Position numbers and translations under genes: made by a program
Shown here: piece by piece, positions 18,971 to 21,038 of the stretch
How the letters are laid out: every line of letters starts with the position of its first letter
Position numbering within the stretch: the stretch's first letter is position 1
DNA from: Reclinomonas americana ATCC 50394
Taxonomy: Eukaryota; Jakobida; Jakobea; Jakobida
Reading direction: 5' to 3'
DNA length: 21,038 nt
Assembly: GCA_048213135.1 (NCBI GenBank)
Contig: PS015084.1
Span: 27,223 to 48,260, forward strand
Notes under the pieces: model-generated
What the model saw: the letters and a program-made list of their open reading frames with translations, nothing else
Databases searched by the model: none
Told to the model about the DNA's origin: nothing

Positions 18971-19175
18971 TTACTCTCTCACTCACACACCTTGCGTATG
19001 TTCTCACTGGGTTTGCAACAGCACCAGCGTCCTGCACACGATGTGAAACCAAATCTGTGCCCGAATATGCCTGGCGCGTCACACTAACTGGGAGCCGCTC
19101 AAACTGTGCTCAGTATATATCTTCCTTTCCCCCCTCCTCCCTCATCTTACAGCAAAACAACCAGGATAAACTTCT

Positions 19176-20529
19176 TCACTTGGGCCCCGGAGACCACAGA
19201 GTCGGATCAATGTCACGCACCGACTCGCGTAACCGCTCGAGAATAGCCGCGGCGGAGAGTGGTGCGGCGGAGGAGCGCTCCCGTCCCACATCATCGCCGC
19301 CGTCCATCAAATACCCAGAGGCCAGCTGGCCTTGTGCACTCGGCGCCGTTGATCTTCGCGGTGGCAGCGGTGGCGGAGGCGGTGTGCGTGGCGGTGAGTC
19401 GCCCGAACTGGACGACGAAACCATCGACTCGTCACCGAGGAGGAATGCCGAGGCCAGTGGCCGCGTCGACAGTGCAGCGTCGGCGGCCGCCGAGAACTCG
19501 TCGAGCAGCAGCTTCAGTCGCTCGTCGGCGCGCGGCTGCGAGTCCTCGAAGGCTCCTCCCAGTATTGATGACGACGCTCGGGGCGGAGGCTCCATGTCGA
19601 ACGAAAAGGCGGTGGTGGTGGTTGGCGGTGGTTGTGAGTACAGTGATGATGGAGGCGGTGGTGGCTCGAATGAAAAGGCGGCGGTGGCTGGTGGTGCGTA
19701 CAGTGGAGGCGGCGCCGAGGACGCAAACGTGTCGAGAGTCTCCGTGTCTTGGCGTACCCCACCAATCGCCGAATCCATCTCCGAGAATGTCTCCGCCAGT
19801 CGCCTCTTTAGCAGCCGCAACTCGAGTTCCTCGTCGCCCGCAACGTCCTCACCAAACAAATGCGCATCGCGCTGTGCATCTAGCGTGCCATACGCGCCCA
19901 CTGCTTCATGCGCAACGGGCTCTGATGTGGCCGTGGCGGCAGTGCGCTGGCGCAGGTAGGCCTCAAACGGCGACAGGCCGTCGGCCTCTCGCGGATCCAG
20001 TGACTTTTCGTACATGTCGCGAAATGAGACAGCTGCCGTCGCTGCTGGTCTCGTCGACAATCTGCTATCAATGAGGCACGCGTGAGCGCGCTGGAGACAG
20101 ACAGGGTCACGTGTGGTAGACGACGCAACAGAGGTGGTGCGCGAGACGGCAACGTGGACGCCGGCTGCAGCGGCGACAGACGGCGACCACCCACGGTGCC
20201 CGCCAACGACGACGACCATGTGGAATCGAGTGTGTACGAGGTCGATGACAGACTGCCACTGGACGACGACGATGAGGAGGATTGTGTGGTGGCCGTCGCG
20301 GCCGATGACGAGGACGACGAGTTGCCTGAGCTGTCGGAGAGCATCTGGCGGGTAGTACGCTGCTGCTGCTGCTGCTGTGGTTCCGACTCCAGACGATCGA
20401 AAACCGCACCAATGAGTGCGTAGAGCGAGTCGGCGGAGACGGCGCTGTGCGCCGATACCAGTGCGTCGGGTGGGAGACAGTTGAGGCGGCGAGCGCGAGA
20501 GACAACGAGGTGGTAGAGGTCGGGAAGGC
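19176..20529 (-). CDS. 3' part of an unrecognised Ser/Pro/Gln-rich protein
   Basis: The last exon is 20032-19176 (acceptor GACGGCAG, stop TGA) and reads about 284 residues. It starts FRDMYEKSLDPREADGLSPF, continues with a charged helix (DEELELRLLKRRLAETF), a proline/phenylalanine part (AFSFEPPPPPSS, PPPTTTTAFSFDMEPPP), then TPPPPPLPPRR and the end RESVRDIDPTLWSPGPK. An upstream exon begins at 20529 after TTTTGCAG, in another frame. It reads LPDLYHLVVSRARRLNCLPP, then YALIGAVFDRLE, then six Gln and long Ser runs; its 3' end is unclear (between ~20210 and ~20100). The phase 1 acceptor is satisfied by several possible donors. PPPPPLPP is a typical profilin/SH3/WW ligand, so a cytoskeletal or signalling adaptor is possible, but no domain is recognised. 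The 5' end is not in view. Confidence 0.55.
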
Positions 20530-20532
20530 CTG

Positions 20533-20894
20533 CAAAAGACGGAGGTAAGAAGGGGAAAGAGAATGCTGGCAGCTGTCACACCGTTTTTGCCTGTTTCTCC
20601 CTCACATCATCACTCGCCTTCTCGCAGTCTCACGTTCACCAAGTCTCTCTCTCTCTCTGTGTGTGTTGTCTCTGAATCGCTTGTGCACTCGCACCCAGCC
20701 TCACAGTCTCACATTGATTCAGCTGTCGCCCTCATATCTCTCTCTCTCTCTCTATGTCTATCTATCTCTCTCTCTCTCTCTCTCCGTGTGTTGTCTCTCG
20801 GAATCTCTTGTGCGCTCACACTCAGCCTCCCTCACATCTTCTCTCTCTCTCCTCACAGTCGTGCAATGATTCAGCTGTCTCCCTCACCTCTCTC

Positions 20895-20952
<58 letters not shown>

Positions 20953-21038
20953 CTCTCTCTCTCTACTCTCGCTCTACTACTACGTACTACCTACTCTACC
21001 TCTCCTACTCTCTCTACTCTCGGTACTCGTACGACGAC
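20533..21038. repeat. CT-rich region with a ~124-154 bp direct repeat, to the window end
   Basis: TGTGTTGTCTCT-(CG)GAATC-CTTGTGC recurs at 20663 and 20787 (124 bp apart), and GATTCAGCTGTC at about 20714 and 20868 (154 bp apart, because an extra CT stretch is inserted). A CT run fills roughly 20890-20965, and the last ~65 bases are ACTACTACGTACTAC- and TACTCGTACGACGAC-like. No gene is seen. The left part may contain an intron of the minus-strand gene that ends at 19176. Confidence 0.75.

Overview
This window looks like a repeat-rich nuclear contig of a unicellular or otherwise small-genome eukaryote; I cannot name the species. The evidence is spliced genes with GT-AG introns, two recognisable eukaryotic protein families, five runs of N, and heavy pyrimidine/purine low complexity. 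Exon phases can be followed through most gene models, so the models below rest on phase agreement plus protein-like sequence, not on RNA. There are no operons, rRNA, tRNA, CRISPR arrays or prokaryotic signals.

Layout. (1) 1-558: the 3' end of an unrecognised plus-strand gene. (2) 587-3754, minus: an unrecognised gene with 13 phase-consistent exons (497 codons; first exon not found). Its stop lies 28 bp from the stop of gene 1, tail to tail. (3) 4548-8765, minus: a 9-exon gene encoding a MYND-like zinc finger followed by coiled coils and a Pro-rich tail (522 aa). Its stop codon lies inside a tandem repeat. (4) 8766-9733: a divergent intergenic region with an imperfect inverted repeat of about 100 bp arms. 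(5) 9734-12177, plus: a ZNF511-type three-C2H2 zinc-finger protein. (6) 12926-16372, plus: a secreted pectinacetylesterase/Notum-family hydrolase with Ser-Asp-His triad, 9 exons, 374 aa. (7) 16373-19175: mostly degenerate tandem repeats and microsatellites, with two N gaps and a few doubtful exon-like pieces. (8) 19176-20529, minus: the 3' part of an unrecognised low-complexity protein (poly-Q, poly-S, poly-P). (9) 20533-21038: repeats to the window end.

Intron architecture is the unifying feature. Most introns are 58-91 nt. A second class (about 160-1320 nt) carries CT/GA, CTCA or degenerate 120-190 bp tandem repeats, usually with the pyrimidine-rich strand in the sense direction. Donors vary in sequence (GTGAG, GTTTGTG, GTTGCG, GTTCGT, GTGCGT), so automatic gene callers may miss or mis-join these genes. 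I see no evidence that the genes act in one pathway; they look like ordinary neighbours in a repeat-inflated region.
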